5,337 nt of DNA, from the NCBI GenBank assembly GCA_002308115.1, contig DBVJ01000016.1, positions 619-5,955 on the forward strand, given 5' to 3'. Each line of letters begins with the position of its first letter. Position 1 is the stretch's first letter. Source of the stretch: Lachnospiraceae bacterium UBA1267 (lineage in GTDB: Bacteria; Bacillota; Clostridia; Lachnospirales; Lachnospiraceae). The notes below the pieces were generated by a model. That model was given only the letters and a program-made list of their open reading frames with translations, ran no database searches and was not told the DNA's origin. Positions 5,244-5,337 of this stretch are shown in pieces. Both the position numbers and the translations under genes were made by a program.

Positions 5244-5337
5244 AGGTTAGATCTTCCGTGAAGCCGATCTGCGAGAAGTGCAAGGTGATCAAAAGAAAAG
5301 GCGTGATCCGCATTATCTGCGAGAACCCGAAGCACAA
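5240..5337 (+). CDS. rpmJ: 50S ribosomal protein L36, zinc-binding type (3' end outside the window)
   Basis: Thirty-two complete codons plus two bases are present before the window ends; L36 is normally 37-38 residues, so only about five residues and the stop are missing. L36 is the smallest large-subunit protein and binds 23S rRNA late in assembly. The sequence begins [20 protein letters not shown] and continues to CENPKH. C11, C14, C27 and H32 form the CCCH zinc site, so this is the zinc-containing paralogue rather than the zinc-free one made under zinc limitation in some bacteria. Residue 5 is Ser where Pro is common, a minor difference. Following infA, it would start the alpha operon (rpsM, rpsK, rpsD, rpoA, rplQ expected beyond the window). 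Confidence 0.96.
   Translation, partial: MKVRSSVKPICEKCKVIKRKGVIRIICENPKH

Overview
This window is an ordinary bacterial core ribosomal-protein locus: the distal half of the spc operon followed by the first gene of the alpha operon. All genes lie on the + strand in the order rplF (3' part) - rplR - rpsE - rpmD - rplO - secY - adk - map - infA - rpmJ (5' part). The order secY-adk-map-infA-rpmJ, the presence of rpmD (L30), strong GGAGG-type Shine-Dalgarno sequences before nearly every gene, and the protein sequences (for example the L30 and S5 C-terminal regions) point to a Firmicute of the class Clostridia, possibly Lachnospiraceae-like, with moderately high GC by eye. The family-level guess is inference from remembered homologues, not from a search.

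Layout. Positions 1-2017 hold five ribosomal protein genes (L6, L18, S5, L30, L15), packed with 12-14 nt gaps. rplO and secY overlap by one base (TGATG), and the secY ribosome binding site is written in the last codons of rplO. After secY comes a 90-nt gap with a strong hairpin that lacks a T-tract, then adk and map 13 nt apart, then infA 28 nt after map. A 125-nt AT-rich gap separates infA from rpmJ. It contains a near-consensus sigma-70/sigma-A promoter (TTGACA, 17 bp, TATATT with an extended -10 TG) and, just downstream of the predicted start point, a long hairpin. The loop of that hairpin holds the ATG of a possible 14-codon leader ORF, which ends on the rpmJ start codon (ATGA).

How the genes work together. 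The ribosomal proteins and IF-1 serve ribosome assembly and initiation. SecY is the membrane channel for nascent and SecA-driven export. Methionine aminopeptidase trims N-termini as chains leave the ribosome, and adenylate kinase maintains adenine nucleotide balance. The promoter before rpmJ probably gives the alpha operon (expected to continue with rpsM, rpsK, rpsD, rpoA, rplQ beyond the window) its own transcription in addition to any read-through.

No mobile element, CRISPR array, tRNA, rRNA or foreign-looking gene was seen, and I do not see a novel multi-gene system. The part most worth a second look is the rpmJ leader at about 5135-5243.
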